From the NCBI GenBank assembly GCA_910585745.1, contig CAJUFM010000025.1, forward strand, positions 1 to 37,908: 37,908 nucleotides of DNA, written 5' to 3'. Positions 15,899 to 23,573 of the stretch are shown here, one piece after another (the stretch's first letter is position 1; each line of letters opens with the position of its first letter). The DNA comes from an uncultured Eubacterium sp. (GTDB lineage: Bacteria > Bacillota > Clostridia > Lachnospirales > Lachnospiraceae). The translations under genes were made by a program, and so were the position numbers. The notes beneath the pieces were generated by a model that saw nothing but the letters and a program-made list of their open reading frames with translations, did not search any database and was not told the origin of the DNA.

Positions 15899-17924
15899 TG
15901 ACAGTGTCCGCAAGATTAAGGGAGTGGGGGAAAAGGCAGAAAATTATTTACATAAGCTGGATGTTTTTCAGGTAGGAGATCTGTTGGAACATTACCCCAG
16001 AGATTACGATGAGTTTAAAGAAATTGTACCTATTTCTGAACTGCAGGAAGGTAAGGTTATGGCGGTGGAAGGCGTGCTCCGCAAAAAACCTTCGGTGAAG
16101 AACACATCAAATCTGAAGATCATCACTGCTTTTCTGGAGGATGAGACAGGTATCCTGCAGATTACCTGGTTCAATATGCCTTTTCTGGTGAATCAGCTCC
16201 GATTGGGAACGAGATATATCATGAGAGGAAAAACTGGCCGCCACAATGGAAAGATGGTGCTGGAACAGCCTAAGCTGTATAGTAAAAATGAATTTTATAA
16301 AAAAGTGGGAAAGATGCTTCCCATCTATCCTCGTACGGCGGGGCTGACGAATCATCAGATGACGAAAGCCGTACAGACTGCCCTGTCAGAGTGTGAGGGA
16401 ATACTAGAGTTCCTTCCCCTGGAGATCCGGAAGCGTAATGATCTTGTGGGATATAAAAAGGCGGTACAGGATATTCATTTTCCTAAAAACCGGGTGGAGT
16501 TTATAAAGGCGAGAAAACGTCTTGTATTTGATGAGTTATTTTTATATCAGGCGGCTCTTCGAGCAATTCGTTTTCAGAACGATCAGAAGAGCTGCCATGT
16601 TATGATGCAGAAAAAAGAAGTGGAAGAGCTTTTGGAGAGCCTGCCTTTTATCCTGACCGGCGCGCAGAGGAAAGTTTACGAAGAGATACTGGCGGACCTT
16701 TGCGGCGGGCGTGTTATGAACCGGCTTGTACAAGGGGACGTGGGATCCGGAAAGACAGTGGTAGCGGTGCTTGCCCTCTATCTGACGGTCTGCAACGGCA
16801 GCCAGGGAGCCTTTATGGTTCCCACGGAGGTTCTAGCCAGACAGCATTATTTATCCCTGCAGAATATGCTTGGGGTGCGGGGCGTCAGAATCGGGTTGCT
16901 CACCGGTTCCCTGACAGCAAAACAGAAGCGGGAAGGGAAAGAGAAACTGGCCGCGGGGGAATGGGATATCGTGGTGGGAACCCATGCGATGCTGCAGGAT
17001 AATGTGGAGTTTCATGATCTTGCCCTTGTCATCACCGACGAACAGCACCGTTTTGGGGTGAGACAGCGGGAGGTGCTCTCAGAGAAAGGGGAAACTCCCC
17101 ATATACTTGCCATGAGTGCGACGCCGATCCCCAGGACCCTTGCGCTGGTGCTGTATGGAGACATGGATCTTTCAGTGATGGATGAGCTGCCAGCAAACCG
17201 TCTTCCCATCAAAAACTGTGTGGTGGGGACAGATTACCGGCCGAATGCCTACCAGTTTATGAAAGAGCAGATCGGTATGGGACATCAGGTCTATATCATC
17301 TGTCCCATGGTGGAAGAAAATGATGATATGGAGTTAGAAAGCGTAGCACTTTACACGGAACAGTTGCGGCAGGTTTTTAGCGGTAGAGCTGTGGTAGACA
17401 GTCTGCATGGAAAAATGAAGCCGGCCCAGAAGAATGAAGTGATGGAGCGGTTTGGGGCAGGAGAAACAGATATCCTGGTGTCAACTACTGTGATCGAGGT
17501 GGGGATCGATGTGCCCAATGCCACGGTGATCATGATCGAGAACGCGGAGAGGTTTGGTCTTGCCGGTCTTCATCAGCTGAGGGGAAGGGTAGGCCGTGGA
17601 GAGGCTCAGTCCTATTGCATTCTCATGTATGGAAATGATACGAAGGAGGGAAAGGAGAGGCTCTCGATCCTTGCCTCCTCCAATGACGGATTTCATATTG
17701 CCAGAGAGGATCTGAGGCTGCGGGGCCAGGGAGACTTTTTCGGGGTGCTGCAGAGCGGGGACAAGCTGTTTAAACTGGCAGATATTTATGAGGACGCCAA
17801 ATTGCTGCAGGCTGCCAGTGAAGAGGCAAAACGGTATGATTTTCAGGAGATCAGCTGCTTTTATGCCAAAAACCGGCGCCTTTCGGAAAAGCTGGAGCAC
17901 TATATGGGAAAGGTATCACTATAG
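15888..17924 (+). CDS. recG: ATP-dependent DNA helicase RecG
   Basis: RecG remodels stalled replication forks and branched recombination intermediates. It starts inside the end of the kinase gene, with AAGGA upstream, and at 678 residues is the usual Firmicutes length. The N-terminal wedge/OB domain (about 1-150; MRGKTGRHNGKMVLEQPKL) is followed by a superfamily 2 helicase core. Walker A is GDVGSGKTVVA, the DEQH box is TDEQHRFGVRQRE, motif III is SATPIPRTLAL, and motif VI is HQLRGRVGRG. The C-terminal block with REDLRLRGQGDFFG is diagnostic for RecG. It is commonly followed by rsmD in Firmicutes, as here. Confidence 0.97.
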   Translation: MNYNDSVRKIKGVGEKAENYLHKLDVFQVGDLLEHYPRDYDEFKEIVPISELQEGKVMAVEGVLRKKPSVKNTSNLKIITAFLEDETGILQITWFNMPFLVNQLRLGTRYIMRGKTGRHNGKMVLEQPKLYSKNEFYKKVGKMLPIYPRTAGLTNHQMTKAVQTALSECEGILEFLPLEIRKRNDLVGYKKAVQDIHFPKNRVEFIKARKRLVFDELFLYQAALRAIRFQNDQKSCHVMMQKKEVEELLESLPFILTGAQRKVYEEILADLCGGRVMNRLVQGDVGSGKTVVAVLALYLTVCNGSQGAFMVPTEVLARQHYLSLQNMLGVRGVRIGLLTGSLTAKQKREGKEKLAAGEWDIVVGTHAMLQDNVEFHDLALVITDEQHRFGVRQREVLSEKGETPHILAMSATPIPRTLALVLYGDMDLSVMDELPANRLPIKNCVVGTDYRPNAYQFMKEQIGMGHQVYIICPMVEENDDMELESVALYTEQLRQVFSGRAVVDSLHGKMKPAQKNEVMERFGAGETDILVSTTVIEVGIDVPNATVIMIENAERFGLAGLHQLRGRVGRGEAQSYCILMYGNDTKEGKERLSILASSNDGFHIAREDLRLRGQGDFFGVLQSGDKLFKLADIYEDAKLLQAASEEAKRYDFQEISCFYAKNRRLSEKLEHYMGKVSL

Positions 17925-17985
17925 CCTGATAGCGCCAACCGGCTGATCTGGTGGTGATATTGTATGTTTATGGGACAGAAAACAG

Positions 17986-18014
17986 TTGAAAAAAAACAGG
18001 ATTTATTATACAAT
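17986..18014 (+). promoter_or_regulatory. rsmD promoter
   Basis: -35 TTGAAA (17986-17991), 17 bases, -10 TACAAT (18009-18014). It sits in the 128-base gap between recG and rsmD. Confidence 0.6.
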
Positions 18015-18052
18015 AGCAGAAAAAGCGAATGACCACGGAAATGAGGGAAGAT

Positions 18053-18607
18053 ATGCGCGTTATTGCGGGTAAGGCAAGAAGGCTGCCGTTGACTGCCCCG
18101 GAGGGAAAGGACACGAGGCCTACGACGGACCGGATCAAAGAGACATTATTTAACATCATACAGGATGAGGTTCCCGGTAGTGTATTTCTGGATTTGTTCA
18201 GTGGCAGCGGGGGAATTGCCATCGAGGCACTGAGCAGAGGGGCAGAGAGGGCGGTTCTGGTAGAGTTTGGGAAAGACCCCCTGCGATGCATCCAGGCCAA
18301 TCTGGCAAAAACCAGGCTGACCGACCAGGCAATAGTACTTCCGGTGGAAGTTACCTACGGAATATCTAAATTAGAAAAGATGGGACAGGTATTTGACATT
18401 ATTTATGCGGATCCGCCATATCGGAAGGGATTTGAGGCAAAGCTGGCAGATCTGCTGGCACACTCAGGGATTGTGAAAGAAGATACGCTGGTGATCCTGG
18501 AATCTGCCCTGGATACGCCAGCAGACTATGTGGATGAAAATTTTTATGAGGTGGTAAGGATAAAGGAATATAAGACGAACAAGCATGTTTTTTTAAGAGT
18601 AAGGTAG
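18053..18607 (+). CDS. rsmD: 16S rRNA (guanine(966)-N2)-methyltransferase
   Basis: RsmD methylates G966 of 16S rRNA in the small ribosomal subunit. ATG 18053 (MRVIAGKARRLPL) is chosen over 18029 because family members begin MRVI(A/S)G and GAGGG precedes it by 5 bases; this gives 184 residues. Motif I, binding S-adenosylmethionine, is FLDLFSGSGGIAIEALSRGA. The catalytic motif IV is YADPPY, the DPPY variant of N-methyltransferases. The substrate-binding RPTTDRIKETLFNI is typical. In many Clostridia rsmD is followed by coaD; here a coiled-coil gene follows instead. Confidence 0.95.
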   Translation: MRVIAGKARRLPLTAPEGKDTRPTTDRIKETLFNIIQDEVPGSVFLDLFSGSGGIAIEALSRGAERAVLVEFGKDPLRCIQANLAKTRLTDQAIVLPVEVTYGISKLEKMGQVFDIIYADPPYRKGFEAKLADLLAHSGIVKEDTLVILESALDTPADYVDENFYEVVRIKEYKTNKHVFLRVR

Positions 18608-18627
18608 AGAAAGGAACAGGTAATTGT

Positions 18628-19236
18628 ATGAATCCATCAAGAATTGAGAAGGCGATAGACGAGATCTATGAATATGTGGAGAACTGCAAACCCTCTAAAT
18701 TGTATCCCAATAAAGTAACGGTTTCCAAAGATGAATTATATGATCTTCTGGATGCCCTCCGCATGTGTGCACCGGATGAGATCAAGAGATATCAGAAGGT
18801 CATCAACAACCGCAATGAGATCCTTCAGGAAGCTCAGACCCAGGCGGAGCAGATCATGAATAAGGCAGAAGCCCAGACCCAGCAGCTGCTGGATCAGAAC
18901 GAACTGGTGCAGACGGCTTATGCCCAGGCAGAACAGATCATAGCCCAGGCCCAGGCCCAGGCAGAACAGATCGTCAGGCAGGCTGTGGGGGAGAGCGAAC
19001 AGGTCAGGACTTCCGCCCTGTATTATACCAGTGATCTTCTGGGAGAGGCGGGGAGAAACATTGAGACCTCCCTGAAGGAGCTGGAGAGCAAGTCAACGAT
19101 GCTCATCAGTGTATTAAAGAAAGATATCGAGATCATAAAAAATAACCGCTCAGAGCTCAAAGACCAGATTGATGGTAAATTTCCGGAAGAGGAAAACCAG
19201 GGAGAGGAAGATGGAGCTTCTGGCGGGGCAGAATAG
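18628..19236 (+). CDS. DivIVA-like coiled-coil protein
   Basis: This soluble protein of 202 residues is predicted mainly helical. Residues about 1-60 (IEKAIDEIYEYVENCKPSKL...VSKDELYDLLDALR) resemble an N-terminal DivIVA-type lipid-binding/dimerising segment. Residues about 65-115 are a coiled coil with repeated A-E-Q-I units (AQTQAEQI, AYAQAEQI, AQAQAEQI). Similar proteins are often annotated 'V-type ATPase subunit H' only because of coiled-coil similarity, and no ATPase function is visible. The tail is acidic and disordered. It lies 20 bases after rsmD and is probably co-transcribed. A role in cell-pole or division organisation is inference. Confidence 0.7.
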   Translation: MNPSRIEKAIDEIYEYVENCKPSKLYPNKVTVSKDELYDLLDALRMCAPDEIKRYQKVINNRNEILQEAQTQAEQIMNKAEAQTQQLLDQNELVQTAYAQAEQIIAQAQAQAEQIVRQAVGESEQVRTSALYYTSDLLGEAGRNIETSLKELESKSTMLISVLKKDIEIIKNNRSELKDQIDGKFPEEENQGEEDGASGGAE

Positions 19237-19255
19237 CTCTTATCCCGTTGTCTGG

Positions 19256-20122
19256 TTACCACAGTAAAACGCCGAGAAGCAGGGCAATGAGACTGCTGAG
19301 AAACTTTATGATTACATAGGGAACGATGGATAATCCTGTATTTCGCAGAACACTGTTTGTCTGGGCAGCAGCAGAGAGCCCTCCAAAGGCAGTGAAGGCA
19401 AGGCACAGGATTATTTTTGCGTGGTGTGGGATACCTGAGCTGCAGATCATGGCATTTCCAGTAGTGATCTCCAAAAGACCGCACAGGGGAACCTGGAAGA
19501 AAGAGGGCAGCCCAGGAATGCTCTGGATCATCCTGGCGAGGATGGAGAAGAGCATGATATAACCTCCGATCTTGATCAAAAGCAGGGCAGAGGCAGAAAT
19601 TTCTTCGTCCAGCTGCTCAGAAAAAGTGGTGTTTGGAACTGGAGAATGTCCGGAGGATGTGGCATGCAGGGAAAATCTTCCTCGAAAAAGAGGGGTTAGA
19701 AGATAAAAACATACACTTCCAAGAACGGCAGACAGGAGTACTGTCAGATAAAAGAAGTATTTTCCCGGACCGAGGTGGAGCAGGCTTTCTCCTACAAAAA
19801 AGATGACAAACATGGGACTTGGGTTGTTGATGGCGCCGCTAAAGAAAAACGCCTGTTTTTTTGTAAGGGAGCCGTCTTGATACAGGTCTCCGGCTATTTT
19901 TGCCCCGATGGGATAGCCGGACAGGATTCCAGCGGTGAGAAGCAGATAACAGAGCCGGTTCCCCTGCAGTTTTTTCCGGAGCAGTGATGTGAGGATCGAG
20001 AAGGGAAGAAGTGAGGGGACAAGGACCGTAGCCCATAAGACCAGACCATTTCTGCCGCCTTCTGCGGCGGTTTCCGGAAAGACCAGCAGCAGTGCAAGAA
20101 ATAAAAAACAAAGCATTAGCAT
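19256..20122 (-). CDS. ylbJ: YlbJ-like sporulation integral membrane protein
   Basis: This multi-pass membrane protein of 288 residues has about seven or eight hydrophobic segments. YlbJ-type signatures are visible: WATVLVPSLLPFSI, GILSGYPIGAKIAGDLY, and FFSGAINNPSPMFVIFFVG, which belong to the nucleoside-recognition (Gate) transporter fold. B. subtilis YlbJ is about 400 residues, so this is a shorter relative. YlbJ is needed for spore formation under sigma-E; whether this one is too is unknown. On the minus strand it converges on the coiled-coil gene with only 19 bases between the stops and no clear terminator. A GGGGGA RBS lies upstream of ATG 20122. Confidence 0.82.
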   Translation of the reverse strand: MLMLCFLFLALLLVFPETAAEGGRNGLVLWATVLVPSLLPFSILTSLLRKKLQGNRLCYLLLTAGILSGYPIGAKIAGDLYQDGSLTKKQAFFFSGAINNPSPMFVIFFVGESLLHLGPGKYFFYLTVLLSAVLGSVCFYLLTPLFRGRFSLHATSSGHSPVPNTTFSEQLDEEISASALLLIKIGGYIMLFSILARMIQSIPGLPSFFQVPLCGLLEITTGNAMICSSGIPHHAKIILCLAFTAFGGLSAAAQTNSVLRNTGLSIVPYVIIKFLSSLIALLLGVLLW

Positions 20123-20229
20123 GGAAACGATCCCCCAGGGACGTGTTTGTTCATTTTATGAATAAATACGCTGCAATATGCTGATAATAAAGAGTACTAA
20201 CGGCATAGAGCCCGTCAATGGAGGAAGTT

Positions 20230-21093
20230 ATGAACGATTCATTTGCAATTCTTACGGATTCCACGGCCAATCTTCCGCTGCCCTATATTCAGAAATATGA
20301 GATTACTGTCCTATCTCTTAAATATCTGGTGGGAGACCGGGAATATCCAGGATATGATCAGTCGGGGGACCAGACGTTCCATCAATTATACGAACATCTG
20401 CGGGTGGGAAGAAATGTAACCACTTCCATGGTGAATACCAGTGAGGCGTATGAGGCGGCAAAACCTATATTGGAATCGGGAAAGGATATTTTGTATATTG
20501 GTCTTTCTACAAAGCTCAGCGGAACTTTCAATGCAGTGGAAGCGGCGCTTATGAAGCTGAAGGGAGAATTTCCGGAGCGGAACATATATGCCGTGGACAG
20601 CCTGTGTATGGCGCTGGGAGAGGGCCTTCTGGTATATGGGGCGGTGAGGCGGCGCAGACAGGGTCAGAGGCTGGAACAGGTTTACGAATGGTGCAGCCAG
20701 AGCCGCTGGCAGATCAATACCATTTTTACTGTAGATGATCTGAACCATCTGAGGCGCAGCGGCCGTGCCTCTACGGTGATCGCCATGGTGGGAACGGTAT
20801 TAAAGATCAAATTGATCCTCCGGATGAGCCAGGGAGGGATCCTCAAACAGGAGACCAAGGTACGGGGGAGAAAAAAATCCCTGGATGAGATCGCAAAAAG
20901 GGCGCTGAGAGATATAAAAGAGCCCCAGACCGTATTTATCAGCCATGGAGACTGTCCTTCGGATGCCCGTTATCTTGCAGATCATCTGAGAAGATCCGAA
21001 AAGGTGAAAAGGATCATCATCCAGACACTGGATCCAGTGATCGGAGTCCACACCGGACCAGGTTCTATTGGGATTTTTTTCATTTCCTATTGA
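20230..21093 (+). CDS. DegV family fatty-acid-binding protein
   Basis: DegV (FakB-type) proteins bind a fatty acid and present it to the kinase FakA for phosphorylation. ATG 20230 is favoured over 20218 since GGAGG (20220-20224) is 5 bases before it, giving 287 residues. Signatures are ILTDSTANLP at the N-terminus, TSMVNTSEAYE, YIGLSTKLSGTFNA with the ligand-contacting Ser/Thr cluster, DSLCMALGEG, DDLNHLRRSGRAS, and the C-terminal GVHTGPGSIGIFF. No fakA is adjacent. The leader (20123-20229) has a short inverted repeat, TTCAT-TTT-ATGAA, and only a possible extended -10. Confidence 0.92.
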   Translation: MNDSFAILTDSTANLPLPYIQKYEITVLSLKYLVGDREYPGYDQSGDQTFHQLYEHLRVGRNVTTSMVNTSEAYEAAKPILESGKDILYIGLSTKLSGTFNAVEAALMKLKGEFPERNIYAVDSLCMALGEGLLVYGAVRRRRQGQRLEQVYEWCSQSRWQINTIFTVDDLNHLRRSGRASTVIAMVGTVLKIKLILRMSQGGILKQETKVRGRKKSLDEIAKRALRDIKEPQTVFISHGDCPSDARYLADHLRRSEKVKRIIIQTLDPVIGVHTGPGSIGIFFISY

Positions 21094-21118
21094 AATTTAA
21101 AAATCACAGTTGTATAAT
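21090..21118 (+). promoter_or_regulatory. ackA promoter
   Basis: -35 TTGAAA (21090-21095) overlaps the degV stop; 17 bases later the -10 is TATAAT (21113-21118). It gives ackA its own strong promoter. Confidence 0.75.
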
Positions 21119-21164
21119 AAAAAAGTATGAATTTTGGGTTATAAACCAGAAAGAAGGAAATGGA

Positions 21165-22355
21165 ATGAAAGTATTAGTGATCAATTGTGGAAGTTCTTCC
21201 CTCAAATACCAGCTGATTGATTCCGAGACGGAACAAGCACTTGCTGTTGGAATCTGTGAGAGGATTGGAATAGATGGACGCCTGAACCATACACCGGCAG
21301 GTGGTGAAAAAGTTGTGATCAACAAAGACATGCCGGATCACGAAGTGGCGGTGAAATTAGTTCTGGAGGAGCTTACAGATAAAACCTATGGAGTCATTGG
21401 AGACCTGTCTGAAATCGATGCCATTGGACACCGGGTGGTGCATGGAGGAGAAAAATTTGCCTCTTCCGTTGTTATTGATGATGATGTGATGGCGGCGATC
21501 GAGGAGTGCAATCCTCTGGCACCGTTACATAATCCGGCGAATCTCATCGGGATCCGGGCCTGTCAGGCGATTATGCCGGGAGTACCGAATACGGCTGTTT
21601 TTGACACGGCATTTCATCAGACCATGGAGCCGGTGGCATTTTTGTATGGTCTTCCCTATGATTGTTATGAAAAGTATAAAGTGCGCCGTTATGGATTCCA
21701 TGGTACAAGCCATAGTTTTGTATCCGCACGTGCCATCGAGCTGCTGGAACTGGATCCGGACAATTCCAAAGTTATTGTCTGCCATCTGGGGAACGGTGCC
21801 AGCATTTCTGCGGTGAAAAATGGAAAATCTATGGACACCAGCATGGGACTGACACCGCTGGAAGGGCTTGTGATGGGAACCAGAAGTGGTGACATCGATC
21901 CGGCGATCATTGAGTATCTGGCTCACAATATGGGGAAATCCCTGGAAGAGGTTATGAATCTTCTGAATAAAGAGTCCGGAGTCTATGGTCTTTCTGGAAT
22001 CTCCAGCGATTTCCGTGATCTGGAGAAGGCAGCGGAAGAGGGAAATGAGAGGGCACAGCTGGCGCAGGACGTATTTGGCTACCGTGTAGCAAAATACATC
22101 GGTGGTTATACCGCAGCCATGAACGGAGTGGACGCTATCGTATTTACCGCTGGTCTTGGTGAAAACAATAATATTATGCGGGAATATATCTGCAGCTATC
22201 TCAGCTATCTCGGTGTAAAGATCGATCAGAAGGAAAATGCCATCCGCAGTGAGGAAAAGGTGGTATCTACTGCAGACAGTAAGGTAAAAGTAATGGTGGT
22301 TCCCACCAACGAAGAGCTTGCCATCGCCAGAGAAACCGTGGAATTGATCGGATAA
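21165..22355 (+). CDS. ackA: Acetate kinase
   Basis: Acetate kinase converts acetyl phosphate and ADP to acetate and ATP, the energy-yielding end of acetate fermentation. ATG 21165 has AAGGAAATGG upstream and gives the standard N-terminus MKVLVINCGSSSLKYQL. An in-frame extension to 21090 overlaps the promoter and is unlikely. At 396 residues it is full length. ASKHA-fold signatures include HRVVHGGE, FDTAFHQTM, YGFHGTSHSFV, HLGNGASI and the catalytic region GTRSGDIDP, then FTAGLGENN. No phosphotransacetylase gene is adjacent. It works downstream of the NifJ-derived acetyl-CoA pool. Confidence 0.97.
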   Translation: MKVLVINCGSSSLKYQLIDSETEQALAVGICERIGIDGRLNHTPAGGEKVVINKDMPDHEVAVKLVLEELTDKTYGVIGDLSEIDAIGHRVVHGGEKFASSVVIDDDVMAAIEECNPLAPLHNPANLIGIRACQAIMPGVPNTAVFDTAFHQTMEPVAFLYGLPYDCYEKYKVRRYGFHGTSHSFVSARAIELLELDPDNSKVIVCHLGNGASISAVKNGKSMDTSMGLTPLEGLVMGTRSGDIDPAIIEYLAHNMGKSLEEVMNLLNKESGVYGLSGISSDFRDLEKAAEEGNERAQLAQDVFGYRVAKYIGGYTAAMNGVDAIVFTAGLGENNNIMREYICSYLSYLGVKIDQKENAIRSEEKVVSTADSKVKVMVVPTNEELAIARETVELIG

Positions 22356-22386
22356 GCCAAAATATTGTCAGAAATGTAAAAAAGTG

Positions 22387-22415
22387 TTGACAAACTATGG
22401 TCATGCAGATATAAT
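22387..22415 (+). promoter_or_regulatory. rpmF promoter (perfect consensus)
   Basis: TTGACA (22387-22392) and TATAAT (22410-22415) are separated by exactly 17 bases, a full match to the sigma-A consensus, as expected for a ribosomal protein gene. Confidence 0.9.
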
Positions 22416-22453
22416 GGTAGAAGTGTTTTCAGATATTAAGGAGGTGTAATGAC

Positions 22454-22636
22454 ATGTCAATCTGTCCTAAGAATAAATCTTCAAAGTCAAGAAGAGACAA
22501 ACGTAGAGCAAACTGGAAAATGACAGCTCCTACATTGGTAAAGTGCAGTAAATGCGGAGAGCTGATGGTTCCACACAGAGTTTGCAAAAATTGCGGCAGC
22601 TACAACAAGAAAGAGATTCTTGCACAGGCTGAATAA
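22454..22636 (+). CDS. rpmF: 50S ribosomal protein L32
   Basis: This protein of 60 residues is part of the large ribosomal subunit. The N-terminus is basic (CPKNKSSKSRRDKRRANWK), followed by CSKCGE and CKNCGSY, two Cys pairs forming the zinc-ribbon version of L32. AAGGAGGTG precedes the start. It follows ackA without the DUF177 (yceD) gene that usually stands in front of rpmF, and it has its own strong promoter and terminators. Confidence 0.96.
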   Translation: MSICPKNKSSKSRRDKRRANWKMTAPTLVKCSKCGELMVPHRVCKNCGSYNKKEILAQAE

Positions 22637-22665
22637 GCAGTAAGTTCCGAAAAATAACACAAGAG

Positions 22666-22703
22666 GTCAATATGTCTATGAAAATAGATGTATTGGCTTT
22701 TTT
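22666..22703 (+). terminator. Intrinsic terminator 1 after rpmF
   Basis: A 14-bp stem, GTCAATATGTCTAT (22666-22679) with ATAGATGTATTGGC (22684-22697), contains some G-U pairs, a GAAA-type loop, and six T (22698-22703). Confidence 0.88.
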
Positions 22704-22711
22704 GTTGAAAG

Positions 22712-22763
22712 AAAGAGGGTAATCCCTCAAGTCACTTTATGACTTTTGGGACACCCTCTTTTT
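22712..22763 (+). terminator. Intrinsic terminator 2 after rpmF (long, nested hairpin)
   Basis: AAAGAGGGT (22712-22720) pairs with ACCCTCTTT (22753-22761), enclosing TCCC/GGGA and AAGTCA-CTTTA-TGACTT, followed by T's. It lies nine bases after the first terminator, so the pair gives strong insulation of rpmF from the sigma-factor operon. Confidence 0.75.
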
Positions 22764-23027
22764 AAGTATGGCGGGGATTAAAATTTTTCTGCTTTTTAAA
22801 TAAAAAGTACTGAACCGTTTTGGACTTTGTAACAGAATTGTAGTGAAGGCCTTTTTATGATGGAATTCTATTTATATCTGCGCAGGGAAAAAGTGTGAAG
22901 GAGATTGTCGGTTCTAATGCCTTCGTCGGAGGCATCAAAACCTCACCAGACAATCTCTCGTAACGCGCCGATTGCGGCATGTTTGAAAGTGTGAAAAATA
23001 CGAAAACAACAGGAAAGGAGGGGGAAC
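22764..23027. other. Leader region of the ECF sigma operon; folded element between direct repeats
   Basis: This is the bulk of a 391-base gene-free stretch. AAAGTGTGAA occurs twice as a direct repeat (22890-22899 and 22986-22995). Between the copies, GAGATTGTC (22901-22909) pairs with GACAATCTC (22949-22957). Inside are GGTT/AACC (22910-22913 with 22939-22942) and ATGCCTTC/GGAGGCAT (22917-22924 with 22928-22935). No T tract follows, so it is not a terminator. A second short hairpin, GCCG-ATTG-CGGC, lies at about 22967-22978. I see no convincing housekeeping promoter in 22764-22890; TGTAACA near 22829 could be an ECF-type -35 but no partner -10 is clear. Confidence 0.45.
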
Positions 23028-23573
23028 TTGGGGGATACGATGCAGCTGCTGCTGGAGACCGTGGGCGACGATTTATATTGCTTTTGCTGCCGTCTGACCC
23101 GGAACCGGATGGAGGCGGATGATCTTTATCAGGATACTTTCCTAAAAGCATTGGAACAGAAGAGGCGGCTGGAATCTGTCTCAGACCGGGATCAGACCGG
23201 GGCGATACGGAGAAATCGGAATTTTCTGATGGGGATTGCTTCTAATCTGTGGAAAAACCAGTGGCGCAAAAAGAAAAAGGAACAAAAAAATCTATCCCTG
23301 GAACGCGATGAGTTTTTTGCTTTATCGTTATCAGAGGGAGAAGATATACTGGAAGATCTGGAGCGCAAAGAGATCCAGGAAAGACTGACCATGCACATCC
23401 GTACTCTTCCAGATAAATTGAGAACGGTTATTTATCTGTATTATGCGGCCGAGATGCAGACGGAAGAGATCGCTGGTGTACTGAATATTCCCAGGGGAAC
23501 GGTGAAAAGCAGGCTGTATCTGGCAAGAAAAAAATTAAAAAATAGTCTGGAGGATGATGGCTATGAAATATAA
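23028..23573 (+). CDS. ECF-family RNA polymerase sigma factor
   Basis: This alternative sigma factor of 181 residues probably controls an envelope- or stress-response regulon. The start is TTG 23028 with AGGAGG 6 bases upstream; ATG 23040 is a less likely start because its spacing is poor. Region 2 (residues about 5-75) has LTRNRMEADDLYQDTFLKALEQ and GIASNLWKNQWRKKKKE. A linker precedes region 4 (about 118-175): LPDKLRTVIYLYYAAEMQTEEIAGVLNIPRGTVKSRLYLARKKLK, a clear helix-turn-helix. Its 3' end overlaps the following gene by 11 bases, the usual arrangement for a sigma/anti-sigma pair. Confidence 0.93.
   Translation: MGDTMQLLLETVGDDLYCFCCRLTRNRMEADDLYQDTFLKALEQKRRLESVSDRDQTGAIRRNRNFLMGIASNLWKNQWRKKKKEQKNLSLERDEFFALSLSEGEDILEDLERKEIQERLTMHIRTLPDKLRTVIYLYYAAEMQTEEIAGVLNIPRGTVKSRLYLARKKLKNSLEDDGYEI

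Noticed and set aside
18840..18980. DNA tandem repeats in the coiled-coil gene
   Set aside because: The CAGGC-rich repetition reflects A-E-Q-I coiled-coil codons; the units are irregular and do not form a true tandem array.
22901..22957. Integron attC site or group II intron domain
   Set aside because: The stem lacks the RYYYAAC/GTTRRRY core sites, and it lacks the domain V pattern; no integrase or reverse transcriptase is nearby.
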